Below are positions 5,405 to 5,736 of a stretch of 5,736 nucleotides of DNA, piece after piece (the first letter of the stretch is position 1; every line of letters starts with the position of its first letter). The DNA is taken from NCBI GenBank assembly GCA_026394095.1, contig JAPKYY010000307.1, positions 1 to 5,736 of the forward strand, given 5' to 3'. This stretch comes from Acidobacteriota bacterium (GTDB lineage: Bacteria; Acidobacteriota; Terriglobia; Bryobacterales; Bryobacteraceae). A program made the translations under genes and the position numbers. The notes under the pieces were generated by a model, which had not been told where the DNA came from, did not search any database, and worked only from the letters and a program-made list of their open reading frames with translations.

Positions 5405-5736
5405 TTAGTCATAAAGAAGTTCCGCGTAGCGGCCGGAGGCGATGAGGCTGGCTTTCTTGTCCTGCCATGCTTCTTCTCCGCCAGCCAGTTGTTGCATGGC
5501 ACGTTCGAAGTTTCTGTCGGCGTCCACCAGGCCAGCGAGGAAGACGTATGTGTTTGGATCTTCCATCATTTCCCAGGTTTCGTGGGCGTTCTCGACAAGT
5601 ACCCGGTGGAGGTCTGGCGATTCGTCATAGTGGGGGCGCGGGCTGATTGCTTCGAATGCCTTGAAAGAGGCCTGATCGTAATAGAGGGCGAGATCGTTGC
5701 GGAGCTGATTCATATAGAGCATTTCGACGCAGGACT
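5405..5736 (-). CDS. Unrecognised acidic protein, C-terminal part
   Basis: The frame is open to the right edge of the window. Codons before the ATG at 5720-5722 read Ser-Cys-Val-Glu in the same frame, so the gene probably begins outside the window. About 109 residues are visible and end at TAA (5405-5407). The sequence is rich in Asp and Glu, has no hydrophobic membrane segment, and looks helical, for example YMNQLRNDLALYYDQ and NFERAMQQLAGGEEAW. One central stretch, AISPRPHYDESPDLHRVL, looks loop-like. I do not recognise a family or any catalytic motif. Codon use and spacing (32 bases before antiporter copy C, same strand) suggest it belongs to the antiporter operon as an upstream gene, but nothing in it shows a functional link to ion transport. 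It could equally be an unrelated housekeeping protein whose promoter drives the operon. Confidence 0.72.
   Translation of the reverse strand, partial: SCVEMLYMNQLRNDLALYYDQASFKAFEAISPRPHYDESPDLHRVLVENAHETWEMMEDPNTYVFLAGLVDADRNFERAMQQLAGGEEAWQDKKASLIASGRYAELLYD

Noticed and set aside
1..5736. CRISPR array, tRNA, rRNA or riboswitch
   Set aside because: No short regularly spaced repeats, tRNA cloverleaf sequence or rRNA-like stretch was seen, and no intergenic space is long enough for a riboswitch.

Overview
The window is compact bacterial DNA of moderately high GC content, with no gap longer than 32 bases between genes. It holds two convergent gene groups. Alternative starts (TTG/GTG), tight spacing and the types of glycosyltransferase would suit a soil or heterotrophic bacterium such as an Acidobacteriota member. 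That taxonomic guess is weak, because no marker gene or RNA gene is present.

The left part (1-1408, plus strand) has two overlapping genes. The first is the C-terminal 206 codons of a polytopic membrane protein, probably a GT-C-like or related membrane glycosyltransferase, cut by the window edge. The second is a complete family 2 glycosyltransferase of the dolichol/polyprenyl-phosphate-sugar-synthase type. They overlap by 20-38 bases, so they are probably co-translated and work on cell-surface or lipid-linked glycans.

The right part (1418-5736, minus strand) reads from right to left. It starts with the 3' end of an unrecognised, acidic, apparently soluble protein and continues with three consecutive full-length copies of an NhaD-type sodium/proton antiporter (IT superfamily). 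I call the copies C (first transcribed, 4077-5372), B (2751-4046) and A (last, 1418-2719). They are separated by 30-32 bases, form an almost exact 1326/1327-bp tandem periodicity, and all keep the family's motifs. Hand comparison gives about 84% protein identity for A-B and about 80% for B-C, so all three look functional but are clearly diverged.

The tandem triplication is the main point of interest. Secondary observations are: a Shine-Dalgarno strength that falls from the first to the last copy; similar potential stems pairing the upstream stop codon with the bases just before the next start at both internal junctions; a near-identical A/B tract at the 3' end of the genes that suggests recombination between copies; and divergence concentrated in two hydrophilic loops. 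The two gene groups meet tail to tail with only 9 bases between stop codons.
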